Assembly (NCBI RefSeq): GCF_009765755.1
Contig: NZ_LMUV01000011.1
Span: 1,328,890 to 1,392,889 of the forward strand
DNA length: 64,000 nt
Origin: Rhodanobacter sp. L36
Lineage (GTDB): Bacteria; Pseudomonadota; Gammaproteobacteria; Xanthomonadales; Rhodanobacteraceae
Direction of reading: 5' to 3'
The translations under genes were made by a program, and so were the position numbers. Shown here one piece after another: positions 44,231 to 53,027 of the stretch. The number at the start of each line of letters is the position of its first letter. Positions within the stretch are counted from its first letter, which is position 1. The notes under the pieces are model-generated. The model saw only the letters and a program-made list of their open reading frames with translations, ran no database searches and had not been told where the DNA came from.

Positions 44231-47071
44231 ATGTTCGTACCTGGTCAACGCTGGATCTCTTCCGCCGAACCCGAACTCGGTCTCGGCACTGTTCTCCGCG
44301 TGGAGGGGCGCGGCGTACAGATACTTTTCGCGAAAGCTGGTGTGCTTCGGCCCTATGCGATCGATTCCGCGCCGCTGCTGCGCGCAGAGTTTCGCGCCGG
44401 CCAGCGCGTCGCGGGCAAAGGCATCGCCTTTCTCGTCGAACGCGTCGAAATCCGCGACGAATTGCTGATCTATCGCGGCGAAGGCCGTGAACTCGAAGAA
44501 GGCCAGCTGGACGACGAGCAGAGCGTGAGCCAGGCCGACGATCGCCTGATCGGCGGACGCACTGATCCGGTCGCGCAATTCGAATTGCGACTTGATGGAT
44601 TGCGACGTCGCGCCGCCGCGCGTCGCTCGCCTGCGTGGGGTCTTGGCGCCGCGCGCATCGGCCTGATTCCGCACCAACTACGCGTCGCCGGCATCGCCGC
44701 CGCACGTCGCCCGCCACGCGTGCTGCTGGCCGACGAAGTCGGGCTCGGCAAGACCATCGAAGCGGGCATGATCATCGCGCGCCAACTCGCGACCGGCCGC
44801 GCATCGCGCGTGCTGTTGCTGTTGCCGGACACGCTCGTCTACCAGTGGTTTGTCGAACTGCTGCGCCGGTTCAACCTGAGCTTTGCGATCTACGACGAGG
44901 AACGCTGCGAAGCACTGGAGCAATCCGGTGATGACACCAATCCTTTCGAGGACGAGCAACTGGTGATCGCCGATTTCAGCTTTCTCGAAAACTCGCCGAA
45001 ACATGCGCAGCAATTGCTGGATGCGCCATGGGATTTGCTGGTTGTCGATGAAGCGCATCACCTCGCCTGGTCGCCGGAAACCGTCAGCCCGCGTTATGCG
45101 ATGGTTGAGCGACTGGCGAACAAAATCCCCGGGGTTGTCTTGCTCACCGCTACGCCGGAACAACTTGGCCGCAGCGGACATTTCGCGCGCCTGCGACTGC
45201 TCGATCCGCAGCGTTATCACGATCTCGATGGTTATCTCGCGGAGTCCGATACCTATCAGACGCTGTCGAAGATTGCCGACCGACTGCTCGATGGCGAAGC
45301 GTTGAACGACGATCAACGCGCGACGCTGGCCGAGGCGTTCCGCGGTGATGAAACACTCACCGCGCAGCTCGCCGAGTCAACCAAGCCCGCAAATGCGCGC
45401 GAACTGCTTGCCGCGCTCATCGACCGTCATGGCACGGGACGCGCGATGTTCCGCAATCGTCGCGCGGGCATCGGCGGTTTTCCGAAGCGCCTGCCCGAAT
45501 GGCATTTGATCGACGCGGGCAAGCTGGGCGAAGGCACGCGCCAGTCGTTGCTGGGCGAATTCCACGCGGACATCCAGCAGCCGCCTGCGCTGATCGAAGT
45601 CGACTACAGCGCCGACCCGCGCGTCGATGCGCTGATCGAACTGCTCGACGCGCATCCGCAGGATAAATTCCTGCTGATCTGCCGCAGCCAGGCGAAGGTG
45701 CTGGCGCTCGAGGAAACCCTGCGCACGAAGAGCGGTGTCGGCGTGGCGCGATTCCACGAAGGCCTCGGCATCGTGCAGCGCGATCGCAACGCGGCCTACT
45801 TCGCGCAACCCGACGGCGCGCGACTCCTGCTGTGTTCGGAGATCGGTTCAGAGGGGCGCAACTTCCAGTTCGCGCATCGTCTCGTGCTGTGGGATCTGCC
45901 GCTCGATCCGGACCTGCTCGAACAGCGCATCGGCCGTCTCGATCGCATCGGACAGAAACACGACATCAGTATTCATATCGTGGCAGTCGCCGATAGCGCG
46001 CAGCACGTTCTGGCGCGTTGGTATGACGAAGGCGTGGATGCGTTTCGCATGAGTCCGGCCGATGGCCGCGAACTGCTGCGTCGTTTCGGCGAACCGCTCG
46101 CGCGGCTGGCCGACGAACATTCGCGTGGCGACGACAACCGCGATCAGGAACTCGACGTGCTGCTGGCCGAGACACGTTCAAGTCACGAGCAGATGGCGCA
46201 GTTGATCAGCGCCGGTCGCGATCATCTGCTCGAACTCGCCGCGAGCCGCGATCTGCACGCCGACGAACTGCAGCAGGCGTTCTCGCGCGAGGACAACGAC
46301 CCAAGTCGCGATGCCTTTGTGCAGCGTTTGCTCGAAGCGTTCGGCATTCATCCGGAAGAGCTCGGCGGCAAGGTGCTGCTGCTCGATCCGCAATACCTAT
46401 CCACCGATGCCCTGCCCGGTTTCGCGGAAGGCCCGCAATCGGTGACGTTCGATCGTGATGTGGCACTTGCGCGGGAAGACCTGCCGCTGCTTCGTCTCGA
46501 TCATCCGCTGGTCGCCGGCGCGATGGATCTCGCGCTGTCCGGCGAACAGGGCAACGCCGCCTTCATGGTCGACGATGTGCTGCCGGCGCGCACGGCCCTG
46601 CTGCAGTCGGTGTACGTGCTGGAGTGCGTGGCCGATCGCAAGCTCGACGCCGAACGTTTTCTGCCGACCTTGCCGATCGTGGTAACGGTGGACACGCGCT
46701 TGTCCGAGCGTGCGGATTTCACCCCCAGCGACGCAGCGTTACGCAAGGCGGGCGATCGCAATATCGAAGTCGCGCGTTACCGCAAATTTCTCGGCAAGCT
46801 GGTGCCGCCGATGCTCGAGCGTGCAGAGAAAATTGCCACCGAACGCGGCCAGGGCAGCATCGATGAAGCGCTAGCGCTGGCCACCGACATGCTGGATGCC
46901 GAACTTTCGCGGCTTCACGCATTGAAAGCGGTCAATCCATCGGTCAGCGACACGGAAATCACCGCAGTCACCGACGAGCGCTCGGCCTTGCTGGCGGCGC
47001 TTCCGCAATCACGTCTGCGGCTTGACGCCGTGCGCTTCGTGGTCAGCGGCGATTTCCTGGCGCTGCGTTGA
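44231..47071 (+). CDS. rapA: RNA polymerase-associated Swi2/Snf2 ATPase RapA
   Basis: 946 residues from the chosen start. It recycles RNA polymerase after transcription. The N-terminal Tudor-like part (FVPGQRWISSAEPELGLG) matches RapA. The ATPase has DEVGLGKTIEAGM (168-180), DEAH (273-276) and LTATPEQLG. The second RecA lobe has GSEGRNFQFAHRLVLWDLP and QRIGRLDRIGQ. The C-terminal region is RapA-specific. I chose the ATG at 44231 because it aligns with family N-termini; an ATG six codons earlier is possible and neither has a good Shine-Dalgarno. Confidence 0.95.
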   Translation: MFVPGQRWISSAEPELGLGTVLRVEGRGVQILFAKAGVLRPYAIDSAPLLRAEFRAGQRVAGKGIAFLVERVEIRDELLIYRGEGRELEEGQLDDEQSVSQADDRLIGGRTDPVAQFELRLDGLRRRAAARRSPAWGLGAARIGLIPHQLRVAGIAAARRPPRVLLADEVGLGKTIEAGMIIARQLATGRASRVLLLLPDTLVYQWFVELLRRFNLSFAIYDEERCEALEQSGDDTNPFEDEQLVIADFSFLENSPKHAQQLLDAPWDLLVVDEAHHLAWSPETVSPRYAMVERLANKIPGVVLLTATPEQLGRSGHFARLRLLDPQRYHDLDGYLAESDTYQTLSKIADRLLDGEALNDDQRATLAEAFRGDETLTAQLAESTKPANARELLAALIDRHGTGRAMFRNRRAGIGGFPKRLPEWHLIDAGKLGEGTRQSLLGEFHADIQQPPALIEVDYSADPRVDALIELLDAHPQDKFLLICRSQAKVLALEETLRTKSGVGVARFHEGLGIVQRDRNAAYFAQPDGARLLLCSEIGSEGRNFQFAHRLVLWDLPLDPDLLEQRIGRLDRIGQKHDISIHIVAVADSAQHVLARWYDEGVDAFRMSPADGRELLRRFGEPLARLADEHSRGDDNRDQELDVLLAETRSSHEQMAQLISAGRDHLLELAASRDLHADELQQAFSREDNDPSRDAFVQRLLEAFGIHPEELGGKVLLLDPQYLSTDALPGFAEGPQSVTFDRDVALAREDLPLLRLDHPLVAGAMDLALSGEQGNAAFMVDDVLPARTALLQSVYVLECVADRKLDAERFLPTLPIVVTVDTRLSERADFTPSDAALRKAGDRNIEVARYRKFLGKLVPPMLERAEKIATERGQGSIDEALALATDMLDAELSRLHALKAVNPSVSDTEITAVTDERSALLAALPQSRLRLDAVRFVVSGDFLALR

Positions 47072-47074
47072 GCG

Positions 47075-47740
47075 TCAGCGCAGAAACACGCGCTTCGGTT
47101 TGATCGGCAGGCGGCCACGCCAGTACTGGATCAACACGATGCCTCCAAGCATGCCGCCGAGGTGTGCGAAGTGGGCTATACCCGACAGCGTCCCTGTTAC
47201 GCCTGTCACCAGCTCGATCACGGCATAGCCAGTCACCAACACCCATGCGGGCATCGGCACGGGAATCGGAATCACCATCAATTTTTCGTGTGGATACAGC
47301 ATGCCCAGCGCTAGAAGAATGCCGAAGATTGCACCGGATGCGCCAAGCGTCGGATAAAAGCCGGGAATGAAGAATTTCACCACGATCAATTGCACGAGAG
47401 CTGCCGTGACGGCGCAGGTGAAGTAATAGACGAGAAAGTTCCGAGCGCCTAGTGTGCGCTCGATGATGCCGCCAAACATCAGCAGCCCGAACATGTTGGA
47501 TGCGATGTGCAGAAAGCTTTCGTGCATGAAAGCGTAAGTGACCAGCTGCCAAATGCGGAAACCGCCAGTGATCATGTTGCCATCGGGCGATGCATCGGTG
47601 ACATCGGGTCCCAGCGGCCACAGAGCGAAATGTTGGGTCAAGGCCAAGCTGGTCAAATCGTGCAGCATCATCTGCAACAGAAACACCACCACGTTCGCGA
47701 TCAGCAGGTTGCGGGTGACGGGTGGAAGATCGAAAGGCAT
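47075..47740 (-). CDS. Rhomboid family intramembrane serine protease
   Basis: 221 residues with about six helices. The catalytic dyad is Ser135 in GASGAIFG and His193 in IAHFAHLGG; the oxyanion-supporting HIASNMFGL is at 78-86. It is an active-site-complete rhomboid without extra domains. The substrate is unknown. The start at 47740 lies about ten bases after an aagga site. It ends 3 bp from the convergent rapA stop. Confidence 0.93.
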   Translation of the reverse strand: MPFDLPPVTRNLLIANVVVFLLQMMLHDLTSLALTQHFALWPLGPDVTDASPDGNMITGGFRIWQLVTYAFMHESFLHIASNMFGLLMFGGIIERTLGARNFLVYYFTCAVTAALVQLIVVKFFIPGFYPTLGASGAIFGILLALGMLYPHEKLMVIPIPVPMPAWVLVTGYAVIELVTGVTGTLSGIAHFAHLGGMLGGIVLIQYWRGRLPIKPKRVFLR

Positions 47741-47865
47741 CGGGTCATGTCCTTGAAGGAGCGCAAGCGTAGCTACGACGGAGCATTGTCGCCATGGCGT
47801 AATGCTTGATGTGGAGCGCCCGATAGACCGATGCAATGCCGGATCGTTCGGTTCTTACGCCGGAA

Positions 47866-47888
47866 TAAAAAAGCCGCCTTGCGGCGGC
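47866..47888 (-). terminator. Rho-independent terminator of the NlpC/P60 gene
   Basis: A 6-bp GC stem (47873-47878 with 47883-47888) has a 4-nt loop. The A-run at 47866-47872 becomes a U-tract on the minus strand. It lies 36 bp past the stop of the NlpC gene. Confidence 0.85.
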
Positions 47889-47924
47889 CATCGGAAATTT
47901 GATTGTTCCTGCTAGCTGCGAAGC

Positions 47925-48863
47925 TCAGCCACGTGCAGCCATGGCGATCGCCTGCGGACGCTTGGCGCCAGCGAAATGCCTGGCCCAGTAATCTTCGTCC
48001 AGGCTGGAGATTTGCACCGACTTGCCGCTGGTGGGCGAGTGGATGAAACGGCCATCGGAGATATAGATGCCCACATGCGAAATGCGGCGCTTGCCGTGCG
48101 TGTGGAAGAACACCAGATCACCCGGCTTCATGTCCGCGCGCTTGACGCGCAGGCCGGCGAGGAATTGGGAGGCGGAATTGGTCGGCAACTGCATGCCGAT
48201 GGCGTGAGCAAACACGTAACGCACGAAGCCGCTGCAATCGAAACCCGTGGCCGGATCATGACCGCCGCGTACATAGCGAATGTCGCGCAGCTGCATCGCG
48301 AAGGCGATCAGCGCCTGACGCACGGCGGCGTTGTCGCCGCTGCCCACGGCTGCCGAAACGTCCTGATCCGAAATCGCGACGCTGGCCTTGCTGGATGCGC
48401 TAATGCGGGTCTCGGTAACGCTGTTGCCGAATTTGGCGAAATAGGTCGGGACATCGGCCTGCGCCATCATCTGCGCGGCATCGAACGACGGCGTGTGGCC
48501 AAGCCAGGCGGGAACGGTGTTGGTGGAGCCCGCGTCATGCGCGGTGAGGTATTGCGATCCGGACAGGGTCAGTGCGGTGTCAGGCTTCAGCACGATGCTG
48601 TCGAGGGCCGTCTGAACATCGACGTGCGCCATTCGGGTGGCAGCAGCGAGATGAGTCTGGTGATGATGCCGACCGACTGCCTTGTGCTTGGTTGCGGCGA
48701 GCTGGCTGTGCTTCGTGTGTGCACGGCTGGTGTGGGCCTGTTTCTGCTGCGCGTGCTTTGCGTGAACTGGCTTGGCGTGATGTGCTTTGGCGTGGGCCTG
48801 CAACGGTGCGGACACAAGCAGTGCGGAGGCAAGCGCTAACAGGGCGGTCAATCTTTTTTGCAT
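47925..48863 (-). CDS. Exported NlpC/P60 peptidoglycan endopeptidase with His/Lys-rich linker
   Basis: 312 residues. A signal peptide (1 to about 25, cleavage near AHA-KAH) is followed by a low-complexity region rich in His, Ala, Lys and Thr (about 25-75). The C-terminal NlpC/P60 domain starts near 180. The catalytic residues are Cys210 in FDCSG, His263 in ISHVGIYIS and His275 in FIHSPTSG. It probably cuts stem peptides in the periplasm. The basic, His-rich linker may bind the wall or metal; that is inference. It resembles the partial gene at the left edge of the window. Confidence 0.93.
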   Translation of the reverse strand: MQKRLTALLALASALLVSAPLQAHAKAHHAKPVHAKHAQQKQAHTSRAHTKHSQLAATKHKAVGRHHHQTHLAAATRMAHVDVQTALDSIVLKPDTALTLSGSQYLTAHDAGSTNTVPAWLGHTPSFDAAQMMAQADVPTYFAKFGNSVTETRISASSKASVAISDQDVSAAVGSGDNAAVRQALIAFAMQLRDIRYVRGGHDPATGFDCSGFVRYVFAHAIGMQLPTNSASQFLAGLRVKRADMKPGDLVFFHTHGKRRISHVGIYISDGRFIHSPTSGKSVQISSLDEDYWARHFAGAKRPQAIAMAARG

Positions 48864-49101
48864 GCGGGAAATCCCTTGAACGACATCAGGATTGGCCGTC
48901 TGCAGAGCTGACGACGTGACTGAGCTGTGAAATTACCAAGAAGACATAGGCCGTATGTTCGATTGAGGTTAAGTGAACTCCGTCGTTTTGAAAAAGCGCA
49001 AACTACTGCGCATTTCGTCGCAAGATGTTGAATTATTTGTTTTTCCGGCAATGTTCGCGATAGGGAAAATTGTTTCCGGCGAATGCGAGAATCGTGAAGC
49101 T
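48864..49101 (-). promoter_or_regulatory. Upstream region of the NlpC/P60 gene, locally AT-rich
   Basis: The 238-bp gap is clearly more AT-rich than the genes around it, most of all at 48970-49080. No gene is supported here; a short plus-strand reading frame (48973-49212) runs into yggS antisense and lacks any known motif. The region most likely holds the promoter of the NlpC gene and a long leader. I could not place a convincing -35/-10 pair. Confidence 0.35.
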
Positions 49102-49803
49102 TCAGGCGTTGGCACGCCCGCCGAAGATAGCCGTACCAATGCGTATCTCTGTTGCTCCTTCGGCAATGGCGAGCGCGAAATCCCCGCTCATGCCCATCGA
49201 AAGCCTGGGTAAGCGATGACCGTCCTGCTCCGCCCGGTCGCGCAGTTCGCGCAAATGCCGGAAGCAATCACGCACCTCCTGGGGGCGTGGCGAGTTGATT
49301 GCCAGAGTCATCAGCCCGCCGACGCGCAAGCTGCCAAAACTTTTCAGGCTTCTCAGAAAGTCAGCTAGCTGGTCGGGAGGCAGGCCATGCTTGCTCGGCT
49401 CCGGCGATGTCTTGACCTGAACCAGCACGTCGATCGTTCGTCCTTCCGCCTCAAGGCGACGATGCAGCGCCTCGGCGAGTTCGCGCCGGTCCAGGGTTTG
49501 CACTTCGCTGGCCAGCCGCGCTACGTCCTTGGCCTTGTTGGTCTGCAGATGACCGATCACCACCCAATCGAGGTCGAGATCGGCCAGCGCCAGCGCCTTG
49601 TCGCGGATTTCCTGCACCTTGTTCTCGCCGAAGCGATGCAATCCCAGGCTGGCTGCGGAACGAACCGTCTCCGCTCCGAACGTCTTGCTGACCGGCAGGA
49701 TGTTGACCGAAGCCGGATCGCGCCCTACTTCGCGGCACGCATCGGCTACCCGCTGGCGAACCTGCGCCCAGTTGGCGGCCAGCTGTGTCGTATCCGCGCT
49801 CAC
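49102..49803 (-). CDS. yggS: PLP homeostasis protein, YggS/PROSC family
   Basis: 233 residues. It binds pyridoxal phosphate and helps to control B6 levels and amino-acid pools. The PLP Lys is in LPVSKTFGAETV. HRFGENKVQEIRDK, WVVIGHLQTNKAK and LSMGMSGDFALAIAEGATEIRIG are family blocks. No enzyme activity is known for the family. It starts 18 bp after the M20 dipeptidase stop on the same strand and is likely co-transcribed with it. Confidence 0.96.
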   Translation of the reverse strand: MSADTTQLAANWAQVRQRVADACREVGRDPASVNILPVSKTFGAETVRSAASLGLHRFGENKVQEIRDKALALADLDLDWVVIGHLQTNKAKDVARLASEVQTLDRRELAEALHRRLEAEGRTIDVLVQVKTSPEPSKHGLPPDQLADFLRSLKSFGSLRVGGLMTLAINSPRPQEVRDCFRHLRELRDRAEQDGHRLPRLSMGMSGDFALAIAEGATEIRIGTAIFGGRANA

Positions 49804-49821
49804 GCAGGGCGACCGGTTTGG

Positions 49822-51246
49822 TCAGGCGCCGGCATGTTGCTGATGGTGTCGAGCCACGACTTCGGCCACGACCATGCTTACTTTCTTGCCGGTGGGGATG
49901 TGCAGGAACTCGTTCGGGCCGTGCGCGTTGGAATGCGGGCCGAGCACGCCGGTGATCAGGAACTGCGCCTTTGGAAACTTTTCGCCGAGCATGCCCATGA
50001 AAGGAATGCTGCCACCCTCGCCCATGTAGGTCGCCGGCGCGCCGAAATAGTGGTCGGACGCATCGGCGACTGCCTGTTCCAGCCAAGGCGACAACTGCGG
50101 CGCGTTCCAGCCGCTGCCGTCCTTTTCCAGCGTAAAGGTGACCTTGGCGCCGTAAGGTGGATCTTTTTCCAGCAGGCGTTTGACGAATTCGCCTGCCTTG
50201 GCGCCACTGAGCGTCGGCGGCACGCGCAGGCTCAACTTCACCGAGGTGAAAGGCCGCAGCACGTTGCCTGCGCTGTCCAGCGGCGGCAGGCCGCCCACCC
50301 CGGTCACCGCCAGTTGCGGGCGCCACGTGCGATTGAGTACGAGTTCGGCCAGATCATGGGTGACCGGCTGCATGCCATCCACCCAGGGAAACTTGTCGTA
50401 GATGTCTTCGCCCAGCACCTCGGCAGAAAGCTTGGCCTGCTCGACCCGTTGCTGCGGAATCTCGACATAAAGCTCCTTCGGCTTGATCTGGCCGGTGGCC
50501 GGATCCTCGAGCCTCGACAACAGTTCGCGCAGAATGCGGAAGCTCGACGGCACCACGCCGGATGCATCGCCCGAATGCACGCCTTCTTCCAACACCTGCA
50601 CCGTGAGGTTGCCGCCGGTCATGCCGCGAAGGGACGTGGTCAACCAGAGCTGGTCGTAATTGCCGCAACCGGAATCAAGGCACACCACCAGCGACGGGCT
50701 GCCGATGCGCGAAGCCAGGTGATCGACATAGTGCGGCAGGTCGTAACTGCCTGACTCTTCACACGCCTCGATCATCACTACGCAACGCGCGTGCGGAATG
50801 CCCTGCTCGCGCAGCGCCAGCAGCGCGGCCAGCGAACCGAAGATCGCATAGCCATCGTCGGCGCCGCCGCGGCCGTACAACTTGTCGCCCTTGATCACCG
50901 GCGTCCACGGGCCGAGCCCTTCCGACCAGCCAGTCATTTCAGGCTGCTTGTCCAGATGTCCGTACAGCATCACGGTGTCGTCGCCCTGCCCGGGCACTTC
51001 GATGTAGATCAGTGGCGTGCGCCCTTCGAGTCGGACCACTTCAAGGGTCGCGCCCGGCAACTGGCTCAGCTTGGAACGCGCCCAGTCCTCCATCAGCTTG
51101 ACCGCCGCATCCATGTAGCCGTGTTCGGCCCATTTGGCATCGAACATCGGCGACTTGTTGGGAATACGGATGTATTCGACCAGCTGCGGCACGATCTCGT
51201 CGTCCCAGAGGCCCTCGACGAAGCGCGAAAGGCGTGCGGTATCCAT
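49822..51246 (-). CDS. M20 family metallodipeptidase
   Basis: 474 residues. Metal-binding blocks are MLYGHLDKQPE (His and catalytic Asp), GRGGADDGYA, EACEESGS (catalytic Glu-Glu), CLDSGCGNYD and the C-terminal GPHSNAHGPNEF (His). The layout with a lid dimerisation domain fits cytosolic dipeptidases of the carnosinase-like branch. It probably hydrolyses dipeptides broadly. It is the first gene of a likely two-gene unit with yggS. comEA is divergent. Confidence 0.92.
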   Translation of the reverse strand: MDTARLSRFVEGLWDDEIVPQLVEYIRIPNKSPMFDAKWAEHGYMDAAVKLMEDWARSKLSQLPGATLEVVRLEGRTPLIYIEVPGQGDDTVMLYGHLDKQPEMTGWSEGLGPWTPVIKGDKLYGRGGADDGYAIFGSLAALLALREQGIPHARCVVMIEACEESGSYDLPHYVDHLASRIGSPSLVVCLDSGCGNYDQLWLTTSLRGMTGGNLTVQVLEEGVHSGDASGVVPSSFRILRELLSRLEDPATGQIKPKELYVEIPQQRVEQAKLSAEVLGEDIYDKFPWVDGMQPVTHDLAELVLNRTWRPQLAVTGVGGLPPLDSAGNVLRPFTSVKLSLRVPPTLSGAKAGEFVKRLLEKDPPYGAKVTFTLEKDGSGWNAPQLSPWLEQAVADASDHYFGAPATYMGEGGSIPFMGMLGEKFPKAQFLITGVLGPHSNAHGPNEFLHIPTGKKVSMVVAEVVARHHQQHAGA

Positions 51247-51460
51247 GAGCTTGCTCCGTCAAAAGTCAGACAGCGATTGTAACAGCGCCTTTCGGGACGC
51301 TCGCTGTCGACGGCCCACAGGACATCGGGCAGAGCCCACAGGCACCGAAGCCCGTGGCGCAGCTTTGCATGCAAATGCTCCGACTTCGCGGACGCGACCG
51401 TCCCGGCAAAGTTCAATGGCGGTTTCGAGATGCCGCCATCACTGCCCACGGAGAGACACC

Positions 51461-51838
51461 ATGTTCAAGAAACTCGTTGCACTCGCTTTCACGTCGCTTT
51501 TCATCATGCCGGCGCTGTTGCTCGCTGCCACGCCTGTCAACGTCAACACCGCGGATGCCACGGCCATCGCCAAGGCACTCGACCGCATCGGGCAGGCAAA
51601 GGCGCAGGCCATCGTCAGCTACCGCGAAGCGCACGGACCGTTCAAGAAGGTCGACGACCTTGGCCACGTCAAGGGCATCGGCAAGGCCACCATCGAACTC
51701 AATCGTTCCGCGATCCTGTTGGCAGATGAGAGCGCCGACGCCGCCGCACCAGCGACAGCAGCTGCGACACCAGCCGAGGCCCCGGCCAAGCCTGTACACA
51801 AGAGCAAGAAGGCGGCGGTGCCAGCAGACAAGGAATAA
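51461..51838 (+). CDS. Exported helix-hairpin-helix protein, ComEA-like
   Basis: 125 residues. A signal peptide (about 1-22, ending LLAATPVN) is followed by a ComEA-type tandem HhH domain (NVNTADATAIAKALDRIGQ; AIVSYREAHGPFKKVDDL; VKGIGKATIELNRSAI). The tail is Ala/Pro/Lys rich. Short ComEA proteins bind incoming DNA in the periplasm during natural transformation; many lack this role in non-competent species. No other competence genes are nearby. The ATG at 51461 follows ggagag. Confidence 0.88.
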   Translation: MFKKLVALAFTSLFIMPALLLAATPVNVNTADATAIAKALDRIGQAKAQAIVSYREAHGPFKKVDDLGHVKGIGKATIELNRSAILLADESADAAAPATAAATPAEAPAKPVHKSKKAAVPADKE

Positions 51839-51936
51839 CCCTTTTAACGCTTCATTGGTCTGACACCTGGCGGCGCGGCCCATGCGGACCACGCCGCTTG
51901 CGTTACACTCCCGCGCCCTCGTCCATCCATACCCCG

Positions 51937-52413
51937 ATGATCCTGCCCAGCTACCACATTGCCGATTCCGCCATTGCCGGCGCGGGCAAGGGATTGTTCC
52001 TCGACCAGACCGTCGCCGCAGGCAGCATCCTGACCGCGCCGGACGGCATCGAGCGCACTTACAGCTACACCGAAATCAAGGCCACGCCGGCATTGGAAGC
52101 GCAGTTCCATGCGAGTGCACGCTGGTTCGAGGACCGTTACACGCTGTCGCCCGACTGGCCCGACGAGTGCTACATCAATCACAGCTTCAGGCCCAACGGG
52201 TTGTGGCATCTGGGTTTCGTGTTTGCCTTGGCTGAGTTGCCCGCCGGAACCGAAATCACCATCGATTACCGACACCTGTTGCCACCCGGCCAGGCTGAGG
52301 ATTTTGCCGATTCGGTCACGGGTGAGACAATTGTAGGCTTGCCCTGGCCAGAAAGCCTTGCCAGCAGTACTCACGCGCTCAGCGAATTGCTCGCCGCCAC
52401 TCAACGTAGATGA
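51937..52413 (+). CDS. SET-domain protein, putative protein-lysine methyltransferase
   Basis: 158 residues consisting of little more than a SET domain. The N-terminal AIAGAGKGLFLDQTVAAGSIL, the pseudoknot motif CYINHSFRPN (NHS) and EITIDYRHLL (the catalytic Tyr region) are present. The post-SET zinc cysteines are absent, as in small bacterial SET proteins. The substrate is unknown. The ATG at 51937 starts directly before the SET fold. The stop overlaps the GNAT start (ATGA), so the two are coupled. Confidence 0.87.
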   Translation: MILPSYHIADSAIAGAGKGLFLDQTVAAGSILTAPDGIERTYSYTEIKATPALEAQFHASARWFEDRYTLSPDWPDECYINHSFRPNGLWHLGFVFALAELPAGTEITIDYRHLLPPGQAEDFADSVTGETIVGLPWPESLASSTHALSELLAATQRR

Positions 52414-52955
52414 CGATGTTTGATATCCCTGCACTCGAAACGGCGCGCCTGCGCCTGACCGCGCTGACGGAACAGCATTTCAATGACTACGCAGCGATGC
52501 TGGCCGATCCGGACAGCACGCGATGGATCGGCGATGGCCAGCCGCTGGATCGCACCAACGCCTGGCGTTCGCTGGCGATGCTGCTCGGTCACTGGCAACT
52601 GCGCGGTTGCGGCATGTGGGCGCTGGAACTCAAATCGACCGGTGAATTCATCGGCCGCGCCGGACTGATGTATCCCGAAGGCTGGCCCGACCTGGAGCTC
52701 GGCTGGATGCTCAAGCCCGGACACCGCCACCACGGCTACGCCACCGAAGCCGGCGCCGCGGTACTCGAATTCGCCTGGAACCAGCTGCATGCGCAGCGCG
52801 TGATCAGCCTGGTGCGGATCGGCAACGAGGATTCCGATCGCTTGGCCGAGCGTCTCGGCGGCGAGCACATCGAGGACATGGATTTCTTCGGCAGCCACAA
52901 TCACGTGTTCGCCTATTACCCGCCACATCAGGGGCATCGGCGCGCATACGCCTGA
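52410..52955 (+). CDS. GNAT family N-acetyltransferase, RimJ/RimL type
   Basis: 181 residues. LETARLRLTALTEQHFNDYAAMLADP is the RimJ/L-type N-terminus. The acetyl-CoA site is GHRHHGYATEAGAAVLEFAW, followed by VISLVRIGNEDSDRLAERLG. These enzymes acetylate protein N-termini or small amines; the substrate is unknown. It overlaps the SET-domain gene by 4 bp, and a terminator ends the unit. Confidence 0.9.
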   Translation: MTMFDIPALETARLRLTALTEQHFNDYAAMLADPDSTRWIGDGQPLDRTNAWRSLAMLLGHWQLRGCGMWALELKSTGEFIGRAGLMYPEGWPDLELGWMLKPGHRHHGYATEAGAAVLEFAWNQLHAQRVISLVRIGNEDSDRLAERLGGEHIEDMDFFGSHNHVFAYYPPHQGHRRAYA

Positions 52956-52960
52956 TCAAG

Positions 52961-52990
52961 AAAAAGGTCGCGACATTCGCGGCCTTTTTT
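52961..52990 (+). terminator. Rho-independent terminator of the SET-GNAT unit
   Basis: The stem pairs 52961-52972 with 52978-52990, with one G-T pair, a 5-nt loop and a run of six T. It starts 6 bp after the GNAT stop. The A-rich left arm could let it also act on the minus strand for the gene at 53028. Confidence 0.88.
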
Positions 52991-53027
52991 CACATGTAGT
53001 GTCGCGGCGCCGTAGCGCCGCAACTAT

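Noticed and set aside
43365..44717. A 450-codon minus-strand frame over piuC and the start of rapA
   Set aside because: It spans two well-supported plus-strand genes and has no recognisable fold.
48973..49212. A 79-codon plus-strand frame in the AT-rich gap
   Set aside because: It has no Shine-Dalgarno, runs into yggS antisense and shows no motif.
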